Below are positions 56,117 through 64,000 of a stretch of 64,000 nt of DNA, one piece after another. Location: positions 43,219 through 107,218 of the forward strand of contig NZ_VDND01000016.1 of assembly GCF_007665395.1 (NCBI RefSeq), written 5' to 3'. A model generated the notes under the pieces. It was not told the origin of the DNA. It saw nothing but the letters and a program-made list of their open reading frames with translations, and did not search any database. The stretch comes from Pseudomonas oryzihabitans. GTDB taxonomy: Bacteria; Pseudomonadota; Gammaproteobacteria; Pseudomonadales; Pseudomonadaceae. Both the position numbers and the translations under genes were made by a program. The first letter of the stretch is position 1. Each line of letters begins with the position of its first letter.

Positions 56117-56950
56117 ATGGCCTTTCAGGGTACCGAGCGTTATGTGGCCACGGCCGAACTCAGTCTGGCGGTCAATGCCGCCATCCAGCTAGGGCGTCCG
56201 CTGCTGGTGAAGGGCGAGCCGGGCACCGGCAAGACCCTGCTGGCCGAACAGGTCGCCCAGAGCCAGGGGGCGCGGCTCATTACCTGGCACGTCAAGTCCA
56301 CCACCAAGGCGCAGCAGGGGCTCTATGAGTACGATGCCGTGAGTCGCCTGCGCGATTCCCAGCTGGGCGATCCTCGCGTGCAGGAGGTGGCGAACTACAT
56401 CAAGCCGGGCAAGCTGTGGGATGCCTTCACCGCCGAGGACCCGGTGGTACTGCTGATCGACGAGATCGACAAGGCCGATATCGAGTTTCCCAACGACCTG
56501 CTGCTGGAACTCGACCGGATGGAATTCCACGTCTACGAGACCGGCGAAACCATCCGTGCCCAGCGGCGGCCGTTGATCATCATCACCTCCAACAATGAAA
56601 AGGAGCTGCCGGACGCCTTCTTGCGTCGCTGCTTCTTCCATTTCATTCGCTTCCCCGAGCGGGAGACGCTGGAGCGTATCGTGCAGGTGCATTACCCCGA
56701 ACTTCAGGGGCGCCTGGTCAAGGAGGCGCTCGATCTCTTTTACGACCTGCGTAGCGTGCCGGGGCTCAAGAAGAAGCCCTCCACCTCGGAGCTGGTGGAC
56801 TGGCTGGCGCTGTTGCTCGGCGACCAAGCGGCGCAGCAGGGGCTGCAGGGGGAGGGCGGGCTGCCGCCGCTGGCCGGTGCCCTGTTGAAGAACGAGCAGG
56901 ACCTGCAGTTGCTCGAGCGCCAGTCCTTCATGCGCCGTCGCCGGAGCTGA
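56117..56950 (+). CDS. MoxR family AAA+ ATPase
   Basis: 277 residues. Walker A GEPGTGKTLLAEQVA, Walker B VVLLIDEIDKAD and the Arg-finger-like DAFLRRCFFHFIRF are present. MoxR proteins are chaperone-type ATPases that act on a partner VWA protein. The ATG at 56117 has GAGGA upstream; a GTG one codon before is possible. Its VWA partner follows after eight bases, forming a two-gene MoxR-VWA module. Confidence 0.88.
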   Translation: MAFQGTERYVATAELSLAVNAAIQLGRPLLVKGEPGTGKTLLAEQVAQSQGARLITWHVKSTTKAQQGLYEYDAVSRLRDSQLGDPRVQEVANYIKPGKLWDAFTAEDPVVLLIDEIDKADIEFPNDLLLELDRMEFHVYETGETIRAQRRPLIIITSNNEKELPDAFLRRCFFHFIRFPERETLERIVQVHYPELQGRLVKEALDLFYDLRSVPGLKKKPSTSELVDWLALLLGDQAAQQGLQGEGGLPPLAGALLKNEQDLQLLERQSFMRRRRS

Positions 56951-56958
56951 GGACGGGC

Positions 56959-58134
56959 ATGTTCCTCGACTTCTTCACCCGCCTGAGGGCGGCTGGCATC
57001 CCGGTATCCCTGGGCGAATTGCTGGATCTGCACGCGGCCCTGGATGCCGGTCTGGTGGTCGCCGATCCCGAGGCGTTCTACCTGCTGGCCCGTACCCTGC
57101 TGGTCAAGGACGAGCGCTTCTTCGACCGTTTCGATCAGGTCTACGCCGGTGAGCTGGCGCGCGGGGAGCGTCCCGCCGAGGCCAGTACCCTTCCCGCCGA
57201 CTGGTTGCGCCTGGAACTGCAGCGGCTGCTCTCCGCGGAGGACCGCCAGCGGCTCCAGGCCCTGGGCGGGCTGGACGAGCTGCTCGCGACGCTGCAGCAG
57301 CGCCTGGCCGAACAGCGGGAGCGTCACGCCGGTGGCAACAAGTGGGTCGGCACCGGCGGTACCAGTCCCTTCGGCAGTGGCGGCTACAATCCCTTCGGCG
57401 TACGCATCGGCGAGGCCGGTACCCGCCAGGGGCGCGCCGCCAAGGTCTGGGAGCAGCGCGACTACCGCAACCTGGACGACCGCGCACCCCTGGATCGACG
57501 CAATCTGCAGCTGGCCCTGCGCCGGTTGCGGCGCTTCGCCCGCCAGGGTGCGGCGGCCGAGTTCGACCTCGACGGCACCGTCGCCGCCACGGCGCGCGAC
57601 GGTGGGCTGCTGGACGTGCGCTATCGCCCGGAACGGCGCAATGCGACCAAGGTGCTGCTCCTGCTCGACGTCGGCGGCTCCATGGATCTGCACGTCCGGC
57701 TGTGCACCGAGCTGTTCAGCGCCTGCCGCCTCGAATTCCGCCACCTGGAGTACTACTACTTCCACAACTGCGTCTATGAACGCGTCTGGCGGGACAATGC
57801 CCGGCGTCATGACGAGGGCCTGGCGACGGACGAACTGCTACGGCGCTACGGCGCGGATTACCGCCTGGTGATCGTGGGCGATGCCAGCATGGGGCCCTAT
57901 GAGATCACCCAGGCCGGAGGCAGCGTCGAACACTGGAACGAAGAGCCGGGCGCCCTCTGGATCCAGCGGCTGTGCCAGCACTTTCCCCGGGCGGCCTGGC
58001 TCAACCCCTATCCCCAGGAAGGCTGGGCCAGCAGCACCTCGATCCAGCTGCTGCGCGAGCTCATGGCTCAGCGCATGTTCCCCTTGACCGGCGAGGGGTT
58101 GGGCGATGCCATCCGGGCTTTGACGCGCCCATGA
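56959..58134 (+). CDS. VWA domain (CoxE-like) protein, MoxR partner
   Basis: 391 residues. A VWA domain near the C-terminal half (about 230-390) carries the metal-ion-dependent adhesion site DVGGSM. The N-terminal part (about 1-150) is helical and resembles the CoxE/YehP group, with a Gly-rich segment GTGGTSPFGSGGYNPFG in the linker. Together with the MoxR ATPase it may insert metal or mature an enzyme, target unknown. A terminator follows immediately. Confidence 0.85.
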   Translation: MFLDFFTRLRAAGIPVSLGELLDLHAALDAGLVVADPEAFYLLARTLLVKDERFFDRFDQVYAGELARGERPAEASTLPADWLRLELQRLLSAEDRQRLQALGGLDELLATLQQRLAEQRERHAGGNKWVGTGGTSPFGSGGYNPFGVRIGEAGTRQGRAAKVWEQRDYRNLDDRAPLDRRNLQLALRRLRRFARQGAAAEFDLDGTVAATARDGGLLDVRYRPERRNATKVLLLLDVGGSMDLHVRLCTELFSACRLEFRHLEYYYFHNCVYERVWRDNARRHDEGLATDELLRRYGADYRLVIVGDASMGPYEITQAGGSVEHWNEEPGALWIQRLCQHFPRAAWLNPYPQEGWASSTSIQLLRELMAQRMFPLTGEGLGDAIRALTRP

Positions 58135-58160
58135 AAAACCCCGGCCGGAGCCGGGGTTTT
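58135..58160 (+). terminator. rho-independent terminator after the VWA gene
   Basis: AAAACCCCGGC (58135-58145) and GCCGGGGTTTT (58150-58160) around CGGA. The A- and T-tracts on both sides may let it also serve the convergent htpX. Confidence 0.88.
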
Positions 58161-58176
58161 CGTTTGCCTCTGGCGC

Positions 58177-59055
58177 TTAGCGCTGGCCGTAGCGACGCAG
58201 CGCCTCGATGCGGTCTTCCAGCGGCGGGTGGCTCATCAGCAGGCCGGCCAGGCCGTTCTTCAGCGAGCCATTGATGCCGAAGGCGTTCAGGGTGTCGGGC
58301 ATCTGCACCGGGATGCCTTGCTCGGCGCGCAGGCGCTGCAGGGCGCCGATCATGGCGTTGGGACCGGCGAGGCGGGCACCGGCTTCGTCGGCGCGGAATT
58401 CGCGTTTGCGCGAGAACCACATGACGATGATGCTCGCCAGGATACCCAGCACCAGTTCGGCGACGATGGTGGTCACGAAGTAGGCGATGCCATGGCCTTC
58501 CTCGTTCTTGAAGATGGCCTTGTCGACGAAGTTGCCGAAGATCCGCGCGAAGAACATCACGAAGGTGTTCACCACGCCCTGGATCAGCGCCAGGGTCACC
58601 ATGTCGCCATTGGCGACGTGACCGATCTCGTGGGCCAGCACCGCGCGGACCTCGTCGGGCGAGAAGCGCTCCAGCAGGCCCTGGCTGACCGCCACGAGGG
58701 CGTCGTTGCGATTCCAGCCGGTGGCGAAGGCGTTGGCCTCGTAGGCCGGGAAGATGCCCACCTCGGGCGTCTTGATGCCGGCTTCGCGGGCGAGTTCCTC
58801 GACCGTCTGCAGCAGCCACTGCTCGTGGCGGGTACGCGGCTGGCTGATGACCTCGGTGCGGGTGCTCATCTTCGCCATCCACTTGGAGATGAACAGCGAG
58901 ACCAGCGAGCCGGCGAAACCGAACACGGCACAGAACACCAGCAGACTGCCATAGTTCTGACCGGTGTAGCGATCCACGCCGAGCACCTTCAAGGTGATGC
59001 TGGCAACGATCAGCACCGCCAGGTTGGTAGCCAGAAATAACAGAATGCGCATCAT
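58177..59055 (-). CDS. htpX: membrane zinc metalloprotease HtpX
   Basis: 292-residue inner-membrane protease that clears misfolded membrane proteins alongside FtsH. Zinc motif HEIGH (His142, Glu143, His146) faces the cytosol; four hydrophobic segments are visible (about 4-20, 37-55, 155-180, 190-215). The ATG at 59055 (MMRILLF) matches Pseudomonas homologues. A promoter at 59092-59121 carries sigma-70 and sigma-32-like elements. Confidence 0.94.
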   Translation of the reverse strand: MMRILLFLATNLAVLIVASITLKVLGVDRYTGQNYGSLLVFCAVFGFAGSLVSLFISKWMAKMSTRTEVISQPRTRHEQWLLQTVEELAREAGIKTPEVGIFPAYEANAFATGWNRNDALVAVSQGLLERFSPDEVRAVLAHEIGHVANGDMVTLALIQGVVNTFVMFFARIFGNFVDKAIFKNEEGHGIAYFVTTIVAELVLGILASIIVMWFSRKREFRADEAGARLAGPNAMIGALQRLRAEQGIPVQMPDTLNAFGINGSLKNGLAGLLMSHPPLEDRIEALRRYGQR

Positions 59056-59091
59056 GGTGGGGTACAGCTCCTCACAGGTTTATCTGCCGGC

Positions 59092-59121
59092 TATATAAGG
59101 TTCGGCCCCGATCCATTCAAC
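59092..59121 (-). promoter_or_regulatory. htpX promoter with overlapping sigma-70 and sigma-32 elements
   Basis: On the minus strand, TTGAAT (59120-59115) and TATATA (59097-59092) lie 17 bases apart. Shifted by one, GTTGAA and CCTTATAT lie 15 apart, a heat-shock-like pair. HtpX is heat-shock induced in E. coli. Confidence 0.5.
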
Positions 59122-59238
59122 GTTTCCACTATTGCAAACTGTGTCTTGCGTTGGCCTGGTGACCGAAGGGCGAGCGCCTGTGCCGGTTGCCGCCGCCAGG
59201 GGCGCCAACCGGTGAAAGACGCGGAAATGCTTTGCCCG

Positions 59239-60450
59239 CTACTGGGCGTAGCCGCCCAGGAAGTTGCCGATGCGGCCGATGGCCTGTTCCAGGTCGTCGA
59301 CGCGGGGCAGGGTGACCACCCGGAAGTGATCCGGCCAGGGCCAGTTGAAGGCCGTGCCCTGGACCACCAGCAGCTTTTCCGAGAGCAGCAGGTCGAGGAC
59401 GAATTTCTCGTCGTTGTGGATGGGGCAGACCTTGGGGTCGATCCGCGGGAAGGCATAGAGCGCACCCATCGGCTTCACGCAGCTCACGCCCGGGATGTCG
59501 TTGAGCAGTTCCCAGGCGCGGTTGCGCTGTTCCAGCAGTCGCCCCGGCGGCAGCACCAGGTCGTTGATGCTCTGGTAGCCGCCCAGCGCCGTCTGGATCG
59601 CGTGCTGCGCCGGTACGTTGGCGCACAGTCGCATGTTGGCGAGGATGTCGAGCCCTTCGATGTAGCTCTGGGCACGGTGCTTGGGACCCGAGACGATCAG
59701 CCAGCCCGAACGGAAGCCGGCGACGCGGTAGGACTTGGACAGGCCGTTGAAGGTCAGGCAGAGCACGTCCGGCGCCAGCGAGGCGGTGGAAATGTGCAGG
59801 GCCTCGTCGTAGAGGATCTTGTCGTAGATCTCGTCGGAGAACAGCACCAGGTTATGCCGCCGCGCCAGTTCGACTATGCCTTCCAGTACCTCCTTCGAAT
59901 AGACCGCACCGGTGGGGTTGTTCGGATTGATCAGCACCAGCGCCTTGGTGTTGCTGGTGATCTTGGCCTCCATGTCGGCCAGGTCGGGGAACCAGCCGGC
60001 CTGCTCGTCGCACAGGTAGTGCACCGGCTTGCCGCCGGCCAGGCTGACCGCGGCGGTCCACAGCGGGTAGTCCGGCGCCGGGATCAGCACCTCGTCGTTG
60101 TTGTTGAGCAGCGCCTGCATCGCCATCACGATCAGCTCGGAGACGCCGTTGCCCAGGTAGATGTCCTCGATGCCGACCCCCTCGATGCGCTTCTGCTGGC
60201 AGTACTGCATGACTGCCTTGCGCGCACTGAACAGGCCCTTGGAGTCGCTGTAGCCCTGGGCGGTCGGCAGGTTGCGGATGACGTCCTGCAGGATCTCCTC
60301 GGGTGCCTCGAAGCCGAAGGGCGCCGGATTGCCGATGTTGAGCTTCAGGATGCGGTGGCCTTCCTCTTCGAGCCGCTTGGCATGCTTGAGGACCGGGCCA
60401 CGAATGTCGTAGCAGACATTGGCGAGCTTGTTCGACTTGGAGACCTGCAT
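59239..60450 (-). CDS. alaA: alanine-type aminotransferase AlaA
   Basis: 403-residue fold-type I aminotransferase that mainly converts pyruvate and glutamate to alanine. Recognised from LNIGNPAPFGFEAPEE, INPNNPTGAVYS and the PLP-Lys segment LSKSYRVAGFRSGW. The ATG at 60450 (MQVSKSNKLANV) is the family start; the frame is open 38 codons further and is rejected. It sits between htpX and msrB as in other Pseudomonas. Confidence 0.9.
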   Translation of the reverse strand: MQVSKSNKLANVCYDIRGPVLKHAKRLEEEGHRILKLNIGNPAPFGFEAPEEILQDVIRNLPTAQGYSDSKGLFSARKAVMQYCQQKRIEGVGIEDIYLGNGVSELIVMAMQALLNNNDEVLIPAPDYPLWTAAVSLAGGKPVHYLCDEQAGWFPDLADMEAKITSNTKALVLINPNNPTGAVYSKEVLEGIVELARRHNLVLFSDEIYDKILYDEALHISTASLAPDVLCLTFNGLSKSYRVAGFRSGWLIVSGPKHRAQSYIEGLDILANMRLCANVPAQHAIQTALGGYQSINDLVLPPGRLLEQRNRAWELLNDIPGVSCVKPMGALYAFPRIDPKVCPIHNDEKFVLDLLLSEKLLVVQGTAFNWPWPDHFRVVTLPRVDDLEQAIGRIGNFLGGYAQ

Positions 60451-60605
60451 GGTGGAAAGGATCCTGGAAAAGGGCGAGAAAGACTCGGCAAAGGCGGACG
60501 CCGACCGGCGCTTGGCAGCATCCGGGGGTGGATGCCAGACTGAGCGGGAATCATACGGCCGCATCGCCTGTTACAAAAGATGCGCCGGCATCCAGCGAGG
60601 TCACC

Positions 60606-61007
60606 ATGGAAAAAGTACAGCGTAGCCCGGAAGACTGGCGCGAGCGCCTGACCGACGACCAATTCCGCGTCTGTCGTCTGGCCGCCACCGAAAGACCCTA
60701 TACCGGTGCCTACTGCAACACCAAGACGCCCGGCGTCTATCACTGCGCCTGCTGCGAGCTGGCGCTGTTCGACTCCAGCACCAAGTTCGATTCCGGCTGC
60801 GGCTGGCCCAGCTACTACGCGCCCATCGATTCCGCAGCAGTGCGGGAAAAGGAAGACTTCAGCCATGGCATGCACCGGGTCGAGGTGCTCTGCGCCCGCT
60901 GCGATGCGCACCTGGGCCACGTTTTCCCCGATGGTCCGCCGCCGACCGGGCTGCGCTACTGCATCAATTCGGTAGCCCTTCACCTCGAGCCCAGGGCATC
61001 GGCGTGA
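60606..61007 (+). CDS. msrB: peptide methionine-(R)-sulfoxide reductase MsrB
   Basis: 133 residues. Reduces protein-bound Met-R-sulfoxide. The zinc site is Cys47/Cys50 and Cys96/Cys99 (CACC, CARC); the catalytic Cys119 is in RYCINS. GAGG precedes the ATG at 60606. It is translationally coupled to the downstream glutathione peroxidase by a GTGA overlap, and divergent from alaA, 155 bases apart. Confidence 0.94.
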   Translation: MEKVQRSPEDWRERLTDDQFRVCRLAATERPYTGAYCNTKTPGVYHCACCELALFDSSTKFDSGCGWPSYYAPIDSAAVREKEDFSHGMHRVEVLCARCDAHLGHVFPDGPPPTGLRYCINSVALHLEPRASA

Positions 61008-61489
61008 CGTCCGCGCTCCTGAACCTGCCGTTCCAGACCGCCGACGGCCAGACGGCTTGCCTGGCCGACTGGCCGGCGCGGGCTTACCTGGTGGTCAACA
61101 CCGCCAGTCGCTGCGGCTTCACCCGCCAGTACGACGGCCTCGAGCGGTTGCAGCAGCGCTACCTGGCCGAGGGGCTCCGGGTGATCGTCTTTCCCTGCAA
61201 CCAGTTCGGGGGGCAGGAGCCGGAGGGCAATGCCGAGATCCAGGCCTTCTGCGTCACGCGTTTCGGCGTCAGCTTTCCAGTGATGGCCAAGATCGAAGTC
61301 AACGGCGACGCGGCGCATCCGCTGTTCACGGCCCTGAAGCGCGCGGCACCCGGGTTGTTGGGGACGGCCATCCGCTGGAACTTCACCAAGTTCCTCATCA
61401 GCCCGGAGCGGGAGCGGGTCCAGCGCTTCGCGCCCATCACCAAGCCGGCGCAACTGGAGAAGCACGTTCGCCTCGCCCTCGCGTCTTAG
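61004..61489 (+). CDS. glutathione peroxidase-family thiol peroxidase
   Basis: 161 residues. The peroxidatic Cys37 is in NTASRCGFT, with Gln71 in FGGQEP and the Trp in IRWNFTKF completing the tetrad. Bacterial relatives use thioredoxin or glutathione and reduce H2O2 or lipid hydroperoxides. GTG start at 61004 overlaps the msrB TGA by four bases, so both are translated together: one repairs oxidised Met, the other removes the oxidant. Confidence 0.9.
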   Translation: MTSALLNLPFQTADGQTACLADWPARAYLVVNTASRCGFTRQYDGLERLQQRYLAEGLRVIVFPCNQFGGQEPEGNAEIQAFCVTRFGVSFPVMAKIEVNGDAAHPLFTALKRAAPGLLGTAIRWNFTKFLISPERERVQRFAPITKPAQLEKHVRLALAS

Positions 61490-61600
61490 CGGATTGACAG
61501 GGCTAGGCTTTGTACTGATTTCAAAAGTCATACGATAATGCATCGGTCGGTTCGGGCAGCTTGCCCGGCTGCTCTTTTCTGTCGTCAAGGACCATCCTCT

Positions 61601-62488
61601 GTGAGTACCAACCTGGAAGACTTTCTGCTCCACGCGCGGCAGGTGCTGGAGCGCCTCGAACCCCTGTTGCCCCATCGTCGTGAGCCCCTCGACTGGCAAG
61701 GGTGCTATGCCGCGCGCTGGCGCCGCGAGGGGCATGGCGGCTACCTGCAGCCCCTGGAGGTCAATCTGGAGCTGCGGCTGTCCGACCTGCTGGGTATCGA
61801 TCGGCAGCGTGAGCAGCTGGGCCGCAATACCCGGCAATTCGTCACCGGGTTGCCGGCGAACCACGCCCTGCTGTGGGGTGCGCGTGGCACCGGCAAATCC
61901 TCCCTGATTCGCGCCCTGCTGGCGGAATATGCCGAGCAGGGCCTGCGCCTGATCGAGATCGAGCGTGACGATCTCGCCGATCTGCCGCGCGTGGTGGAAC
62001 AGATCGCCGGCCAGACGCAACGCTTCGTGGTGTTCTGTGACGACCTGTCCTTCGATGCCGGAAGCGACGACTATCGCGTGCTCAAGAGCGTGCTCGATGG
62101 CTCGCTGGAGCAGGCACCGGACAACGTCGTGCTCTACGCCACGTCCAATCGCCGCCACCTGGTGGCCGAGCGGCAGAGCGACAACGCCAACTGGGAACAT
62201 GTCGACGGCGAGCTGCATCCGAGCGAGGCGGCCGAGGACAAGATCGCCCTGTCGGATCGTTTCGGCCTCTGGCTGTCCTTCTATCCCTTCACCCAGGACC
62301 ATTACCTGGCTGTCGTTCGCCACTGGTGCGCGACCCTGGCGGACAAGGCCGGGACGAGCCTGGAATGGTCCGAGGAGGCCGATCGCGAGGCGATCCGCTG
62401 GGCGTCCGGGCGGGGTAACCGCAACGGCCGCTGTGCCTATCAATTCGCCCGGCAGTGGGTCGGGCTCAAACTCTTGGAGAAAGCATGA
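61601..62488 (+). CDS. DUF815 family AAA ATPase
   Basis: 295 residues. Walker A GARGTGKSSLIRALL and an acidic Walker B-like FVVFCDDLSF are visible, and ATSNRRHLV is a sensor-1-like segment. The GTG at 61601 has AAGGA ten bases upstream; a longer ATG at 61538 would add a Cys-rich stretch not expected for the family. Function unknown, in the same direction as fRMsr, whose ATG overlaps its stop by four bases. Confidence 0.82.
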   Translation: MSTNLEDFLLHARQVLERLEPLLPHRREPLDWQGCYAARWRREGHGGYLQPLEVNLELRLSDLLGIDRQREQLGRNTRQFVTGLPANHALLWGARGTGKSSLIRALLAEYAEQGLRLIEIERDDLADLPRVVEQIAGQTQRFVVFCDDLSFDAGSDDYRVLKSVLDGSLEQAPDNVVLYATSNRRHLVAERQSDNANWEHVDGELHPSEAAEDKIALSDRFGLWLSFYPFTQDHYLAVVRHWCATLADKAGTSLEWSEEADREAIRWASGRGNRNGRCAYQFARQWVGLKLLEKA

Positions 62489-62973
62489 CCGTAGAACTGA
62501 CGGGCGTAGGGGCGGGACTGGAAGGCTATGCGATGCTGGCCGCGCAGGTCGAAGCCCTGCTGGCTGGGGAGCGCAACCTGGTCGCCAATGCCGCCCAGCT
62601 GTCCGCCTTCATCTTCCAGGAAGTCCCCGACCTGAACTGGGCGGGCTTCTATTTCGTCGACGGCCAGGACCAGCTGCTGCTGGGGCCCTTCCAGGGCAAG
62701 GTCGCCTGCATGCGCATTCCCTTCAGCAAGGGGGTGTGCGGGGCGGCCGCCAGCCAGCGCCTGACGCAGCGCGTCGAGGATGTCCACGCCTTCCCCGGAC
62801 ACATCGCCTGCGATGCCGCCTCGCGCAGTGAACTGGTGGTGCCCCTGGTCAAGGACGGTCGCCTGCTTGGCGTGCTGGATCTCGACAGCCCGCATCCGGC
62901 GCGCTTCAGTGCGGCGGATCAGGCGGGTATCGAAGCCCTGGTGGCCGCCTTCCTGGCGGCGACCGACTGCTGA
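62485..62973 (+). CDS. msrC: free methionine-(R)-sulfoxide reductase (GAF type, fRMsr)
   Basis: 162-residue GAF-domain enzyme that reduces free Met-R-sulfoxide. The three conserved Cys residues are at 75 (KVACMRI), 85 (KGVCGAA) and 109 (HIACDAASRSELV), the same pattern and spacing as E. coli fRMsr. ATGA overlap with the upstream ATPase gene. It complements MsrB, which acts on protein-bound Met. Confidence 0.9.
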   Translation: MTVELTGVGAGLEGYAMLAAQVEALLAGERNLVANAAQLSAFIFQEVPDLNWAGFYFVDGQDQLLLGPFQGKVACMRIPFSKGVCGAAASQRLTQRVEDVHAFPGHIACDAASRSELVVPLVKDGRLLGVLDLDSPHPARFSAADQAGIEALVAAFLAATDC

Positions 62974-62998
62974 GCGCAAGAGAAGGGCAGGGACGCCC

Positions 62999-63766
62999 TC
63001 ACTCGTAGTCGTTCTTCTTGCGCCAGCTATCGTCCTTGAGCGTATCCACGCTATCCGATAGCTCGTTGGCGCTGCCGCTGGCCTGCTCGGCCAATTCGCT
63101 CTGCTGGCGCTTCACCTGGGTCATCTGCTCCTCGAGGTAGGTCAGCAATTCGGTGTAGCGCTCGGGTTGCTGCTGCTTGCGGATCTGCATGATGGCCCGC
63201 TCGTAGGCCTGGCGGGCCTGGATGAAGTGCTCGCTCTTGATCTGCTGTTCAGCCTGGTAGCGGAAGAATTCCACATAGCTCAGGGTGAGCAGGTAGCGCA
63301 TCTCGGCGACCCAGCGCTGCGCCTCCTGACCATCGAGGATGCCGACCTGGTTGGCATGGGCCACCAGCGAATGCAGCATCTCCAGATAGCCACGCACTTC
63401 CTTCACCCGTGCCTCGGTGTGCACCGGGCGGGCGACGTTGGTGACTTCGATGTCGTCGCCCTTGGCCAGGCCCTCTTCCAGCTCGGTCTTGCGCGTCGTC
63501 AGGGTAGCGGAGGAGGGCTGCAGGGCGGCGAGCCGGGCGATCAGCCCCAGCTCGATGCGATTGAACAGCTGCTTCAGCGCCGGTGTCATCAGTTGACCCG
63601 GCAGGCTGCCCGCCAGCTGCGCGCATCTCTTGATGCGGTCGGTGAGGTCGGCGACCAGTCGCTGCTTCTCCAGGCGTCCCGCTTCGAGCTTCTGGTTGAC
63701 GAACGCGATCATGATGATGAGAAGGATCCCGAGTCCCACCACCGCTGCAATCATCGTTGAGGACAT
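62999..63766 (-). CDS. conserved membrane-anchored coiled-coil protein
   Basis: 255 residues with one N-terminal membrane helix (MSSTMIAAVVGLGILLIIMI). The rest is mostly helical, with coiled-coil heptads at LEAGRLEKQRLVADLTDRIK and in the C-terminal EEQMTQVKRQQSELAEQ region. The charged tail lies in the cytosol or periplasm depending on orientation. I do not recognise the family. It is convergent with fRMsr, with 25 bases between the two genes. Confidence 0.7.
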   Translation of the reverse strand: MSSTMIAAVVGLGILLIIMIAFVNQKLEAGRLEKQRLVADLTDRIKRCAQLAGSLPGQLMTPALKQLFNRIELGLIARLAALQPSSATLTTRKTELEEGLAKGDDIEVTNVARPVHTEARVKEVRGYLEMLHSLVAHANQVGILDGQEAQRWVAEMRYLLTLSYVEFFRYQAEQQIKSEHFIQARQAYERAIMQIRKQQQPERYTELLTYLEEQMTQVKRQQSELAEQASGSANELSDSVDTLKDDSWRKKNDYE

Positions 63767-63841
63767 GACCTTCTCCGTGGTACTGGCCCGCCGTTTGTCG
63801 TACGAGCGAAGTCGTTGATTTGAAAAGTATTTAATCAGCTA

Positions 63842-63870
63842 TTGACGCCTAGGGTAAGGCTCCCTAGAAT
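63842..63870 (+). promoter_or_regulatory. tRNA-Glu promoter
   Basis: TTGACG (63842-63847) and TAGAAT (63865-63870) with a 17-base spacer, followed by GCGCGCACTC, a GC-rich discriminator typical of stringently controlled stable RNAs. Confidence 0.85.
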
Positions 63871-63937
63871 GCGCGCACTCCCAACGGCGGCAAGCGTCAG
63901 CCGAGTGGTAGGCCAGAGTCCCGAGGGATTCTACCTG

Positions 63938-64000
63938 GTCCCCTTCGTCTAGTGGCCTAGGACACCGCCCTTTCACGGCGGTAACAGGGGTTCGAGTCCC
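63938..64000 (+). tRNA. tRNA-Glu (anticodon TTC), 3' end cut off
   Basis: 63 of about 76 nt before the window ends. Starts GTCCCCT; anticodon stem CCGCC/GGCGG with loop CTTTCAC gives TTC (GAA/GAG). T arm GGGGTTCGAGTCCC is just reached. Confidence 0.95.

Noticed and set aside
61494..61539. Promoter for the DUF815 ATPase gene (TTGACA at 61494, GATAAT at 61534)
   Set aside because: The two boxes are too far apart to work together, and each lacks a good partner.

Overview
This is a gene-dense, GC-rich chromosomal segment from a gammaproteobacterium, almost certainly a Pseudomonas. The minCDE order, the bkdR/bkdA1-A2-B-lpdV branched-chain keto acid operon, the tig-clpP-clpX-lon-ppiD run, the htpX/alaA/msrB/gpx block and a betX-like betaine-binding protein all match Pseudomonas gene content. 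Several junctions differ from the P. aeruginosa order as I remember it, which would fit a lineage such as P. oryzihabitans/P. psychrotolerans; that placement is inference. I see no insertion sequence, prophage, CRISPR array or replication origin.

Layout. 1-11.4 kb: apeB (cut by the left edge), a methyltransferase, rluA, minE-minD-minC, a lipid A acyltransferase gene, a patatin, an MlaA-family gene coupled to an alpha/beta hydrolase, betX, folD, then tRNA-Arg, tRNA-His and tRNA-Leu. 11.4-21.3 kb: several small, mostly membrane, proteins and a TauE exporter. A putative sigma-28 (FliA) promoter then precedes a soluble chemoreceptor with five tandem PAS domains, translationally coupled to a protein made of three CheW domains. 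A BdlA-like receptor follows, then a degenerate GAF/histidine-kinase protein coupled to a histidine phosphatase. 21.3-32.7 kb: tyrS, preceded by a leader with a Tyr-rich mini-ORF and hairpins, heads a run of fatty/branched acyl-CoA genes (two SDRs, thiolase, enoyl-CoA hydratase); the divergent bkdR/bkd operon follows. 32.7-46.7 kb: a response regulator, a GH5 cellulase with a duplicated C-terminal module, an orphan ClpP-like peptidase, a tandem universal stress protein, a valine/methylmalonate-semialdehyde operon (acs-mmsA-mmsB-hibch) ending in the wreck of an acyl-CoA dehydrogenase gene, its LysR regulator, a 2-hydroxyacid dehydrogenase and an unusual Nramp-related transporter. 46.7-64 kb: tig, clpP, clpX, lon, ppiD (without hupB), cysK, a MoxR/VWA pair, htpX, alaA, an oxidised-methionine/peroxide repair group (msrB-gpx and an AAA ATPase-fRMsr pair), a conserved membrane protein, and the promoter and first 63 nt of a tRNA-Glu.

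How the parts work together. Two amino-acid catabolic systems dominate the middle. BkdA1/A2/B/LpdV make branched acyl-CoAs from Val, Leu and Ile keto acids. The tyrS-linked genes carry hydratase, dehydrogenase and thiolase steps, and the acs-mmsA-mmsB-hibch operon completes valine breakdown, but its own acyl-CoA dehydrogenase survives only as a frameshifted C-terminal scrap. The chemoreceptor/triple-CheW pair looks like a flagellar-regulon signalling unit with an unusual architecture. The right third is a protein quality-control region: trigger factor, ClpXP, Lon, PpiD, HtpX and the Msr enzymes.
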